This document shows, one piece after another, positions 39,317 through 49,950 of a DNA stretch of 64,000 nt. Positions within the stretch are counted from its first letter, which is position 1. Each line of letters opens with the position of its first letter. The stretch covers positions 186,001 through 250,000 of the forward strand of contig JAEHOE010000136.1 in NCBI GenBank assembly GCA_016858145.1. Reading direction: 5' to 3'. The stretch is from Edaphochlamys debaryana. Its lineage: Eukaryota > Chlorophyta > Chlorophyceae > Chlamydomonadales. The notes beneath the pieces are model-generated. The model was not told the DNA's origin and ran no database searches. It saw only the letters and a program-made list of their open reading frames with translations. The translations under genes and the position numbers were made by a program.

Positions 39317-41358
39317 GCCGGATGAGCTGCTCAGCTGGAGCCGCATGAGGCTTGGAGGCATTACGTGCGGACATCGACACAGCAGAGATCCGCAGCGGCT
39401 TGAGGTGCCCCAAACAAGCCAGGGCACACGAGGTCCCTTCACTCGAGGACCTACTGGGGCAAGCACGCGCCATCACGGACGTAGCAGGGGAACGGGCAAC
39501 GGGAAAGCAAGCAAGCCAGCACGCACTGCAATCGGCTGAGCTTGTATGCATGCATAGAGGGTGGAATTGTGTGTATCGCCTATTGTGGCTTTGTTGAAGG
39601 TGTGTGGTATGGTGGAGCATGTGATCTAATGAGGGTAAATCATGTGGGGAAGGACAGAGCAAGTGTGTCTGGAGCTCTGGACATGAAGGCAAGGTGGCAG
39701 TAGGTCGGTGTGAAGGAGTGCCCCGAGCCGCACCAGGCGAGGCCCAGAGCCCTGAGGGGGCAAGGGGCTGCCGCGTGGGAGGCAGACGGGCGTGCAGTGG
39801 TGAAGCGGCCCCGAGGTCACACAATGTAAGCACACGGATTCCTGCCTTCAGCGCCCTGCCCCTCGTTAGCTCCGCCGAACCGTCGCGAGCGAGTCTGCAG
39901 CCGCCGGCCCTTGACCACAACAACAAAAAAAACAACAGCAAGGGGCGTGCGATGGTGAGGAGGTGGGGCCCATCCAGACAGATAGAGGCAGCTTGCGATA
40001 CATGCGTCCTACACGGCAGGCCTATGTAGCTGCAAGCCTGCACCGCTCCTCGGAGCACCAGGGCCAATGGGCCACCAAGGGCCCGTTGTAAGGGGAGTAG
40101 ACAGCGGACGGCTGGGTGGGGGAAAGGGTTTGGCTCGGGGAGGCTTGGGGGTTGGGGCGTTAGAGTGCAACCTTGGCCAGGGAGCGAAGGGCGTGGAGGC
40201 TTCAGGCGGCCTCGGGGCTGGTGGGGGAGCAGGCCCACTTGGAGGCCAGGGTCGAACAAATGTGTGTGGGGGGGGGGACGGGGATGGCATGGGGTATGGG
40301 CGTGGGGCGTGGCGTGAGTGGGCCCACCGCAGGCCTAGTTGATCCGCCCCAGAGCGCTAGTGCCCTCACGCCTACCGCCCAGAGCCTATACTGATTACTA
40401 CCGACATTGCTCCGACTGCACCGAGTTCCTGTCGCGCCCACAAATGCGTATCGTGCCCTCGCGCCTGAACACATCGGCATGGCCCGCTTGCTTCAAGCCA
40501 TGTCAGCGCGCAGCGCGCAAGAAGATGAGCATAGTTTGCCTTGCATGCCCGAACGCTGAACTGGAGGCGCCCGGCGAAAACGGCGAAATGCGCTTCCTCG
40601 CAACTCGTGGAGCCGGGAGAGCGCCTTAGCTGCTGATAAAGCGCGTGCAAGCTGGCATCATGTAAGCTGAGAGGGCTGGGTTGCCAGCCAAAGACAGGTT
40701 GGCCCCCGAAACTGCGCGACCCTGCGCTCTCAGTTCTCGAGTAGTCCCTTGTCGTGACCATCGGATGCTCTAGTGATTGTGCACGAGGGGAAGAGCGTTG
40801 ATCGGAACCTTGCCTCTGCGGGGGTGGGCCGGGGGCGGGGGGGGGGCCTGTGTATGCGGCACGCGTGGGCCAGTGTGGGCCTAGGGCCTACCCTGGCCTA
40901 CACCATGGGGCCTGTCTCGCGCCGGCTAAAGCCTGGCTCGAGTAGAACTGCAGCACAAGTTGCCGTTACCCAAGAAGTAAATTCAAGGCCCCCAAGGCGA
41001 GAGCTAGCCGCGAGCGCTGTGCGTAGCTAGATTCCACACCGGAGGAACAGCTGCTCGCGACGCAGACCTCTTCTCACGTGAGTTGAAAGTGAGGAATCAG
41101 TCGGGGGCTTGAGAGGTTCCGAGCCTGGGTCTCCCAAGGGTCTCGCGACAAGCGAACGCCCCCGGTTCAGCATCGCGTGTTTCGGGGCCCTGCGCTTCTA
41201 TCGCGGGTGTTAGCATCGACTTGTGCGCTGAGACCTATAGATGTGTGCAGCGAACTGCGGACTGTGACTGCAGAAGCAGACGCCGGGTCCAGTTGTTCCT
41301 CGTCGGGTCCTTTGCGCTCAATTGCGCGTCGCTGAGAGCCATTGTCGCGCCGACGGAC
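39317..41358. other. About 2 kb between copy A and a small unknown gene; no gene supported
   Basis: This holds the 3' flank of copy A, with a TGTAA at 39826, and lower-GC sequence to about 41350. A minus-strand ATG-initiated open frame of 129 codons (40761-40372) is present. It lacks the codon bias of neighbouring genes and any recognisable motif, so I do not call it a gene. Confidence 0.4.
39826..39830 (+). terminator. TGTAA poly(A)-signal-like motif, copy A
   Basis: A TGTAA in the context caatgtaagcacacgg lies about 510 bases after the copy A stop. It is conserved at the matching place after copy B, which fits the chlorophyte poly(A) signal. Confidence 0.4.
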
Positions 41359-42256
41359 ATGTGCACCAGTTCTTGCGCTTACCTGATTACCCTCCGGCTG
41401 CAGGCGCACACTCTGGCAAGGCAGATGGAGCGCAAGGACGCTTCGCTCGTTGCGATTACCGCGGCAGCAGGCGCGACCGGACTTCAGGTAGGGTCTGACG
41501 ATCGATGGACTGCCGCTGAAGGGCTCGTGCGGCTTCAGGACTTGAGCCGGGAGATTCCCGCAGCTCCATGTGCGGCCTCGCTCCTCGCGTGGCCCCACGC
41601 TGCCGGGGCGCAGTCGAAAGTGTCTAGCTGCACAAGCTGGGGGCTTCCGGGTAGGCGGTTGCGACGCAGGGACTCGCACCCGAGCTCACCAAGACAGCTG
41701 CCCTTCTCTGTGCCTCGCCCCGCCGCCTCCCGCCCCCGCAGGCCCCGGCCCCGCAGCAGGCCTCGCTGCCCGTGTACCGCCCCGCCGTCGCCCGCAACGG
41801 CCGACTGGGCAAGTGGGTCGTTAGGTCCGCGCAGCACCCCGCCAACACGTGAGCAGGGCGGGGGGGCGGAGGGACGAAGCTGGTGTGTGAGGTGCCCAAA
41901 TGCCGGGACACCTTCTGCGGGCGGTTAGGGAGTGCGGCTGGAGTTTGGGACTCAGTGGCGTAGTGGTGGCTGGGTTTAGGCGTTAGGGTGGGGGGGATAT
42001 ACAGTGTGTCCTCACCGCTTGTCCTTCGCGCTGTTCTGGCCGCCTGCCAGTCGGTCCGTGACCCTCAACCCGCACTTACCCACCTCTCCCCGCGCCCCCC
42101 ATTCGCAGTGCGGTGCTGCTGACGGCGGCCCTCGCCGCTCAAGAGGCGTACCTCGAGCGCGTTGCCGAGGCCGCCCGTGAGGCTCGCGCCAGGGCTGTCC
42201 GCCTCCGCAACAGCCTCTTCCCCGCCATCAAGTTCGCCGCTACGCCGTACGAGTGA
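41359..42256 (+). CDS. Small unknown protein, three exons
   Basis: Three exons join in phase: up to 41486, ending GATGLQ before GTAGGG; 41742-41848 (APAPQQASLPVYRPAVARNG...SAQHPANT before GTGAGC); and 42109-42256 (AVLLTAALAAQEAYLERVAE... to SLFPAIKFAATPYE and TGA). The third exon is an Ala/Arg/Glu-rich amphipathic helix. The first exon is uncertain. The frame is open through an ATG at 41359 and another at 41426 (MERKDASLVAITAAAG), but ctccggctgcag at 41400 also looks like an acceptor, so the true start may lie upstream. No family is recognised. A TGTAA at about 42564 lies 300 bases downstream. Confidence 0.5.
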
Positions 42257-42563
42257 GTCATAGGCCGTGCGCTTCGATACCGATGAGTTGGTTCAGAGGT
42301 ACTTGCGACCCGTCCAGGATGACCCGTGCGAAGCAGGGCTTGCCCCTAGATTCTAGATTCAACAGGCAGCGGCTCTGCCTGCATGCCACCCCCTGCCTCC
42401 GCCTGCACGTAGCCGCCGTCTTGCGTTGTCTTGCCATGGGGCCTGGATGCACGCACCGCATCACAGCGTCACACCCACTGCAGCCCCCCCGCCTTCCGCC
42501 TTCGCAGGCCTATCAGGGCGCAGCATTAGCAACGGGCTCACGCCCTGGAGTCCTGCAGCGCTA

Positions 42564-42568
42564 TGTAA
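42564..42568 (+). terminator. TGTAA poly(A)-signal-like motif
   Basis: A TGTAA in gctatgtaagcg lies about 310 bases past the stop of the small unknown gene. Confidence 0.35.
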
Positions 42569-42571
42569 GCG

Positions 42572-42655
42572 TCGACCGGACGTTGACCGGACCGGACTGG
42601 ACCGGAGGCCGGACGGACGTCGACTGAACCGGACTGGACCGGACGTCGACGTCAG
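42572..42655. repeat. GGACCGGA-rich short repeat
   Basis: Imperfect copies of gaccggac and ggaccgga with cgtcgac blocks fill about 80 bases of noncoding sequence. Nothing else is seen from here to the start of the duplicated segment. Confidence 0.5.
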
Positions 42656-44157
42656 CACCATGCCGCACTTGAGAGTTGCTTCTGCTCGAGCGCAGGTGCC
42701 TTCAAAGGTGCCAAGAGGCAAGTGGGCATGCACAGAGAAGGGTTCTCGGCGAGCGGGGGGCGGAGCCAGACGAGGAGACAAGGAAGGTGGGGGAGTACGG
42801 CAAGGGCAGAGAAGACAATGATTATAGAGCTCGATCCGAGCCACATTGCATAGCAGCTTATGCATGGGAGGGATGCGGGTCCAGCCTGCAGCAGGAGTGG
42901 GCGTTCTTAGGTTGCCGCAGGAGGGGAGCAGGACTTCGGCTTTGGGGCCAGGCTAATGAGGCGTGATGAAGGGAGAGGGACTGTTGGATGCAAAGGGGTA
43001 TCGGGGGGAGTGGGTTGGTGGGAGTGGTTGAAACTTGCGAGCACACATCTGCGCACCGTCTGTGCTGCTGCCAATGCAGACCCTCGGAGGCGGGGTCTAT
43101 GTCCTAAAGAAAGCATGCAAACATGTTCGTTCTAACCCGCTGCTGAGGTGCGGGATGTTGAGGTGCGTGTGATACTAACTCTGTAAATCATGTACACTGG
43201 TCTGCTGAGTGTGGTAGAGCTCCGCTGATCACGAGCTGCGCGCGAGCTGCGCTTATGCGGTTTTGTGGCCGCTTTATGGGCTTGTCTGAGCTATGGCCCG
43301 TTGTTGAGTTGCATTTAGTGCATGGCACTGTTGAATTGTAGCCAAGTGCTTGGCTTGGCTTGTTAGGTTGGAGGGAAGGGTCTTCCCCATGTAGCGCACG
43401 GATGGGGCCGAGACCGAGGGCACGGGTGGGGTGCCTGAAGAGGGCGTGAGGTGACCACTGCGCATCTTGCACCGGGCGCCGAGCCACTGAGCCATGTAAC
43501 GCCACGCCCCATGTACTGCATGTAGGCCGAGTTAATGTCAATGTTCCATCTGGTGTCGCCGCCAGAGTGCTTCCATGCGCTGCAGTGGGATGGGATGCAA
43601 TAAGCTCATCAGTGCGCAGCGGCGTGGAGGAGCACTGTGGTCGTGGCTTCCAGGGCGTGGCCGGGAGCCGGGGAAAAGGGGGGAAAAGGCACCGACCCTC
43701 GAGGTCGAGATTAGAGGTGCTAGATGGGCGTGGAGGGGCGTGGTTGACATAGGAGAAAGGGCTAAAGCGGGGGCGTCGGCACGGCTGTAATCGGGAGAGA
43801 CCTCGGGGATAGGGGCGACTCGGGAGGGGGGGGCGAGGGGCGGCTTGGAGCGCGAGGTTACGGACACGGCCGTGCGCGGCGACCTGCAAGTCGGCGCTCG
43901 GGACCTTCGCGCCCATATTCTCCGGCGTACCGCGAATACGTATATGGTAATAGTGGACGCTATCTCGCTCCTCACCGCGCACAGCTGCGATGAAGCCAAC
44001 CGACAAAACCGCTCGAAGTCAAGCACTCAAAGCCCCGAGCGACGCCCCCAAGCCCCACAGACCTCACACCCGACCGTTTTAAGCTACTGTGTATCCATCT
44101 CCATCAATCTATTCGCATTCCCTTCTCAGACCGTGCAAACACCAACCTCACGCGAAC

Positions 44158-45152
44158 ATGGCGCGACCTGCCTTCTCCACCGCTCGGCCCTGCGACGCAC
44201 CCCTGGAGGCCTGCAGCCATGGCGTCATGCTCTGGCTGTACCGCGAGGCCCCGCTGACGCGCGCAGTTGCGCTCGCCATCGATGCGCACTTCCGCCAGAC
44301 CACAACGCGTGCCGCGCCGGTCCGCCCTGCTGGCTACTACGTCCGCAGCATGCTCACGGCGACCATCGCGGCGACGGCGCCCGCAACCGTGCCGGAGGAG
44401 CGCGAGACCGCCGAGACCGAGAGCCGTAGCGACGCCGTGCTCGCGGCAACGGAGGCCCTCGAGAGCTGCGCCTCATCAGGTATGCCTTCGAGACGAGCTT
44501 AAAGTCTCATATCAGGGCGGCTAGCGGTGTTTTGTGCAAGTCGCGCGCCCAAAACCATCCCGACGCATGTCGCGAACCCAACAGTGCCCCGAGCTCATCT
44601 CCCGCCCCCGCCTCGCTGCCCCTCGCAGACTGCGGCTCCGCGCCCTGCAGCCGCACCGTCAGCCGCACCAGCAGCGCACGCGGCAGCGAGAGCCTGGGCC
44701 TGAGCTGCTCGGCGGACTCGGACACGGACGAGGCCGAGGCCGAGGCGGCCCCCCGCTCCGCCCTCTCCTCCTCCGCCCTCCCCGCCTCCGCCTCCCCCCA
44801 CCCCCTCGCCCCCGCCGCCCCCTCCCTCGTCCCGCCCGAGGCCCGCCTGCTGCTGCTCCTCCTGCAGCAGGGGGACGAGGACGTCGAGCCCGCCCCGCCC
44901 GGAGAGCCCGTCATCGCCTTCTACGCCCGGCAGGGGCGCATCGCGGCGCACCGGCGGCGGCTGCAGGAGCGGCTGCAGGCGCTGCTGCGGGCGGTGCAGC
45001 CGGCCAGGCGCGTGGAGGGGCACGAGGCGGCAGGCGCGGCGGAGGGGCGGGCGGAGGCGTGGGCCGTGCAGCGGCGGCCGCAGCTGGAGCGGCCGGTGAG
45101 CCTGCTGACGGCGGCGCTGCGGGCGGCGGACGGCCTGCCGCGCAGCTGCTAA
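44158..45152 (+). CDS. Unknown two-exon protein, copy B of duplicated pair
   Basis: The structure matches copy A: exon 1 at 44158-44479, the same GTATGC...CGCAG intron, and exon 2 at 44629-45152. The predicted protein is about 281 residues. Against copy A, exon 1 carries about a dozen amino-acid changes (for example FFNARPCNAF against FSTARPCDAP, and PWLHRET against LWLYREA). Exon 2 differs by only a few residues plus a six-residue insertion (SALPAS) in the Ser/Pro region. It stops one codon earlier, at PRSC. The function is not recognised. In the 5' flank the TATA-like element of copy A is altered (acgtatatgg). Confidence 0.7.
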
Positions 45153-45361
45153 GCTGCTAAGCCGGAGCCGCTGAGCCGGAGCCAGATGAGGGTGGCATGG
45201 AGGCATGAAGTACGGAAGTCAACACAGCACAGCTCCTACGCGGCTTGAAGCCGCCCAAAGGAGCCGAGCACCAGTCAAGGGTCCAGGAGCGGCGTCGGAG
45301 CATGAACCATCCGTTGAAGGAGTCACCCCGCCCACTGGGGTCACCCCACTGGCAGCAAGCA

Positions 45362-45472
45362 AGAGATAGCAGATAGCTACGGATAGATAGGCTAGATAGC
45401 TACGAGACAGAGGGATCAGAGGGAGCTACGGACTAGCTAGCGGATAGGCTAGCAGATAGCTACGGAGGCAGA
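45362..45472. repeat. GATAGCTACGGA-type short tandem repeat
   Basis: Imperfect units of gatagctacgga, ctagctagcggataggctag and cagaggga repeat for about 110 bases, 3' of copy B and absent from copy A. Confidence 0.6.
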
Positions 45473-45824
45473 GGGAGGACATCCTCATGAGGCTTGTATG
45501 TGTTGCACGAGTATGAGACACGGATGGCCAAGGGGACATGGGACGGATGGCACCACAGGGTTACTTTATAGAGGGGTTGGCGGAGGGCAGGTCGACGTGT
45601 TGATAACGTGCCTCTCGGTGGGCTGGGTGCAGCTTAAAGCTTGAAGGTGAATCATATGGGGAAGGTCGGAGCAAGTGTGTTTGGACACGAAGGCAAAGCA
45701 GCAGGTCGGTGTGAAGGAGCGCCCTGAGCCGCACCAGGCGAGGCCCAGAGCTCTGAGGGGGCAAGGGGCTGCCGCGTGGGAGGCAGACGGGCGTGAAGTG
45801 GGGAAGCGGCCCCGAGGACGCGCA

Positions 45825-45829
45825 ATGTA
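45825..45829 (+). terminator. TGTAA poly(A)-signal-like motif, copy B
   Basis: A TGTAA in caatgtaagcacacgg lies about 670 bases after the copy B stop, at the position equivalent to the copy A signal. Confidence 0.4.
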
Positions 45830-46518
45830 AGCACACGGATTCCTGCCTTCAGCGCCCTGCCCCGGCCCTGGCCAGTCCCCCGTGGACACCACGCCACACC
45901 TGAGTGCGGCCTTCGAGGCAGGGTAGTTTAGCAATAGATGGATTGGCAGGCCTAAAATGCGCCTGGCAAGCAGCTGCGGGGCCTGCTGAGGCGTAGTGGA
46001 TAGCGAGTGTCATGGGTCGTTGGAGAACGCCCCAAGAGGCGCCCAACGGGTGTGCGCACCGCCGGAAGAAGTTGGACGCTCAGTAGTGTTTCCTGCAGGC
46101 TGTGCCCGCATGCATCGCCTTGTCGCCCTAGACTCGGGAGCAAGCTCCCAAACACTAGATCTGATCGCGCCTCGCTGGACACACATCCCTTTGGCCCACG
46201 GCCCGTACGGGAGTTCACGGCTGATACCCTTGATCGTGTAACAACAACAACAACACCACGCGACACCACGCACCACTATCGCCGCCAGCATTGCACTCGA
46301 GCAACGGCCTTGCACCATCCAGCCATCACCCCACGCCCATCGAACGTGGCCCTCCATCCCCTGTACCCCGCGATCACCCTCAATTGCAACTACCCAATAA
46401 CCCCTCCGGCCCCTCTTCCCCCACCACCACCGGCGGGCCACCCGGAAGCCCACACAACACTTTCCCCCAGTATGTAAGCTTCCCACGACATTCTCCTTCT
46501 ACTCCTTCCCCCATACCT

Positions 46519-49026
46519 TCACCAGAACAGGAGGCCCGGCCCCCCCCAGCCGTAGTCGGCCTCGCGCCACATCTCCCGCTCTTCGCGCCGCAGCTCGCGC
46601 CGCTCCCGCCGCCCCTCCCACAGCTCCCGCCGGTCCTCCTGCCGCTCCCGCAGGAGCTCCTGCCGCTCCCGCTCCGCCAGCGCCGCCGCCGCCGCCGCGT
46701 AGGGGTCTGGGGCTGCGGTCGTCGGAGTCACAGGGGCCCAGGAAGGGGGCGCCGGGTAGCCGCCTGGGATGCCGAAGGCGGGGCTTTGCGCCTGGCCGAG
46801 GGGCGCGGGCGGCGGCTGCGTGGCGTGCGGCTGGGCCCCGCAGCATGCGTAGGCCTGGGGCTGGGGGTGGTAGGCTGTGGCTGTGGAGTATGCCGGGGCG
46901 CTGTACGCAGGTGCGGGCGCGGCGGGCAGCGGGTAGCCTGCATACGGTACGGCACGGAAGATTGTGTGAGGCATCGAGTGTGAGGCATCCACAACGCACC
47001 TCTGCATGAGCACGGGCTCTAGCTCTTTTAACTACTGAAAGCAACTGGGCAAGGGATGGACGTGCCTGGAGGACATCCGTTGGCAGCGGGCGCGGTCCCC
47101 GGCAGGGGTGGTGCTGAGGGCGCCGTGCTCTCTGGGGGACAGACGACGGTGAGCAGATTGCTGGGCGGCGGCGTTGGCCCTCGCTCATCACACCGGCCCC
47201 AACCCAGAAGCCCTTGCAAGACTCTGCACCCTGAGGCGCGCCCCATCCAACCGCGCGCTGACCTTGCTGCGGCGGGCAGAGGCACTGGTACCCAGCCGGG
47301 CCAAGGCTGGCCGCGGCCTGCTGCGACGCAACAGCCGGCGCTTGAACCGCCTCTGCAGCCGAGATCACAAACACCAGCGAGGGAAGGCGGCACGCGTCAG
47401 CTGCAAGCCGCTCGGCTGCCCTCCTCGCACACCCAGCACGCTTGCGACGGTTCTCCGCTCTGGGCATGGACGCATGTACGGGCCATTCCAAATCCACGCC
47501 AGCTTGGCGCCGCGCCCAGCCACCCAGCAACACCCACCCGGCTGGAAGTGCAGGGCCAGGTGCAGGTGGCCGTGCTGGTGACCGGAGTCGGGGGAGTGCA
47601 CGGGGGCGTGGTGGGAGTCGCGGCCGTCGAGCCGGACCTGGTGGGGGCGGTGGGGGAGAGAGGGTGGTGGGACCCGAGTCACACGACCGATGCAGTGGGC
47701 ATGGGGGACAGAGCTGTTAGGTACTGCAGAAGGAGTGGTCTGCAGTAAGGGCCTCGGGGTTCAGTGAAGGACGAATGAAGCGGAGGGGCTTGTGGGTGAT
47801 GACAGCTTGCCGGGCGGAAGCGGGTAGGGGGCCCTGCGGGACTTCCGAAGGCTCTGATGGGTTTCGGTACTTCCGTCTTGCATGCTTGCCGCCACGCCCG
47901 TACCTTTGCCAGGTTGATCTTGGCGACGCCGATACACTTGTCGTGGCTTGAGTGCTGCGGTCGGGGACAGGCAAGAGGGGCAGGGATCGCAGTTGTGTCC
48001 TGGCGTACGGCCCTCCCTCCGCCAGAGGTCCGTAGCATTTGCCCACGTCCTCCCATCCTGCCTTCCTCATGAGCCCCCAGCCCCCCACCCTGCTGCGCCG
48101 CCGCTCACCGCATCTCGTATGGAGATCTCAACCGTGTTCTCGTACGTAATGCGCAGGACGAACGTCTCGTCCCATTCCTGTGACAGACGGGAACTTCAAC
48201 GGAAAGTTCGAGCAGGGGCGCGGGGCCTGCAAGGGTGATTATGGCCGCGCAGCCACCTCTTAGCAATAGGCAAGTAGGCATCCGCATATCCGCCCGACGA
48301 GTGCCCATGTCACGAGCTCCACACGTTTGCAAGTCCGCACCGGATCGCGGCCCCCGCCGTGGTGGGGCCGTGTGCGGAACTCTTGGTCCCCGACCTGGAC
48401 CACGGCGTAGGGGGCCTGCGGGCAGAGCGGAGCAGTGGCACGGGTCGTAAAACGGTTACGCTTGACAACTTATGCCGGGGGTTCAGAGAGTAAGGCATTC
48501 TTGCTCAGGAGAGGAGGAAATAGCTGGAGAGGGAGGGGGCACGGGGCGAGCGAGGGCGCGAGGGGTGGACGCCATAGGTGGACAGGGGTGCTGGCGCTGG
48601 CACCCCTGGGCGCTGGGGGGGAGCAATGTATAGCTGAACCACAGCCGAGCTGACCTCCCCCATGTGTCTAGTTTCAGGCGTATCCACCGTGAGGCCCACT
48701 TGCCTGCGTCCCGAAGCTGGAGACACGAAGGGTTGAAGGCGGGAGAAGCCGGTGGCGGGGCGAGGGAGCAATGGGGTGTTGGCGCAACCGGAAACCCGTT
48801 GTGGTTTTGCACCCATTGGATACTGACTTACAGCTCTACATCTCGAAGGTCCTGCCGGCCGGGGCCACGAGGGAGCACAGCGAGATAACAACGGTTTTGG
48901 CATGCGTGGGGCGCACAGTGAGACGGTCGCTTGTCGGACTTCCGTTGGAGTCTAGAGATTGCAGGCGCACACGCAACCTGCCTTTGCGGCCTTGACGGTG
49001 ACCACGAGCTGCCCGGGCGAATGCAT
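46519..49026 (-). CDS. C2-domain protein with Arg/Glu-rich tail (paralog 2, altered Ca2+ ligands)
   Basis: Exons in phase are: 49026 (MHSPGQLVVTVKAAK, then a GC donor gcaggt); 48851-48832 (DLRDVEL); a 13-nt microexon at 48716-48704 (FGTQ, GC donor gcaagt); 48415-48341 (APYAVVQVGDQEFRTRPHHG); 48177-48109 (EWDETFVLRITYENTVEISI); near 47952-47907 (HSSHDKCIGVAKINLAK); near 47642-47541 (VRLDGRDSHHAPVHSP...HLALHFQ); and the tail exon near 46938-46519. Together these build one C2 beta-sandwich, then a Pro/Tyr/Ala-rich linker and an Arg/Glu repeat region (RERQELLRERQEDRRE...) ending GPGLLFW. It resembles small plant C2 proteins with Pro/Tyr-rich tails such as SRC2. Relative to the paralog at 49951, the aspartates of KDAK and QDPYA are Ala. 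A possible extra Pro-rich exon near 47146-47080 was not resolved. Confidence 0.72.
48704..48716 (-). other. 13-nt microexon of C2 paralog 2
   Basis: This 13-base block is flanked by a CAG acceptor and a GCAAGT donor. It joins the phase-2 end of the DLRDVEL exon to the phase-0 APYAVV exon and supplies FGTQ. The matching microexon in paralog 1 gives FGKQ. Confidence 0.7.
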
Positions 49027-49950
49027 CGCGGATGGCGTCAGGTTGCGTGTCCCTCGAGCGATCAGGCTTTTCAGCGCGTGATCGGGATGGAAGCTTATCT
49101 AGATGATGTCAATAAGCTGCGAAGTCGTGGTGCGGAGTTCGGTGTCGGCCAACTGCCCTGGCCAAGCAGTCCTGTCGCAAAGCAAGGCGCGCAATCTCTT
49201 GCGTTAATGCTACTGAGCACGACAGCTTTAAGCAGAGGGCAGCGAATGCGTCTCACACTTTGCCCGCATGCGCGCGGCAGATGCAGCTGTTGCCAACAGG
49301 CCGCGGCGCCGCCCACGACTCCACGAGCCCAGGCCGCGCGCCGAGAGGGGTAGGGGAGGGGTAGGCATGCCGCGGTCCCGCCCCAGCCCTCCCCAGTGCC
49401 CCGCCACCGTCCTTTAGCCATCATCTCTGCCCAGTCGGGCCTACAACCAGGTACAATCGTGCGTACATCCGCATGGCGTCGCAGCCTGCCCGCCTGTGTC
49501 TCCGCTTCACGGCAGCCGTTCCAGGCCCTTCTGCTGACCTCCCACACGCAGTCGAGGGGCCCAGCCAGCATGTATGCCCACCAGGGCCCACTCTAGCCCA
49601 GCAGGCAACCCTCGCCAGCGCCTAGCCTCTCGGCTGGCCTCCCGGCATACAGCCATCCAGTGGTCCGCTTGCCCCTAATAAGGCTTCTCCCGCTCATCAC
49701 TTGCCTCCCAGCCGGTCCCAGCTTCCAAGGCTGTCGCTCCTGCACCCACTCCATCCTGCGCTCTTGCCTTAGCTTCTGCACAAGCTCAACAACTGTCCCC
49801 CAGTCAAATCGCTACACATCCTGCCCCCCTGCCCTGCGCCCGGCAGCACATCTTCTTGTTCACCACGCTTCCTTCCTGTCTTCAATACCCCTCTTTCCCT
49901 TCCGGCCCCACATCACCAGGCCGCAGGCGCACACCCCATCCCCTTCTCCA

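Larger units (their letters stand above)
37722..39850 (+). repeat. Segmental duplication, copy A
   Basis: This segment, with the gene at 38337, is repeated in the same orientation about 5.8-6.0 kb downstream (43600-45855). Similarity covers about 500 bases of 5' flank, the whole gene and, after a diverged stretch, a 3' block (about 39640-39850) with the TGTAA motif. Copy A alone has an internal repeat of the 5' flank motif ggcacggctg...gggcgac (near 37730 and 37962). Confidence 0.85.
43600..45855 (+). repeat. Segmental duplication, copy B
   Basis: This is the direct repeat of 37722-39850. It shares the gcggcgtggaggagcactgtggtcgtgg 5' block, the gene at 44158 and the 3' block with the TGTAA. 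Between the gene end and the 3' block it carries about 170 bases more than copy A, including a GATAGCTACGGA-type repeat. Confidence 0.85.

Noticed and set aside
40372..40761. 129-codon minus ATG frame
   Set aside because: No family, no splice context and weak codon bias; compatible with chance in GC-rich DNA.
41090..41190. Possible tRNA from a ggttcag-like stretch
   Set aside because: No acceptor, D or anticodon stems can be drawn around it. No tRNA with a GGTTCGAAT-type loop was found anywhere in the window.
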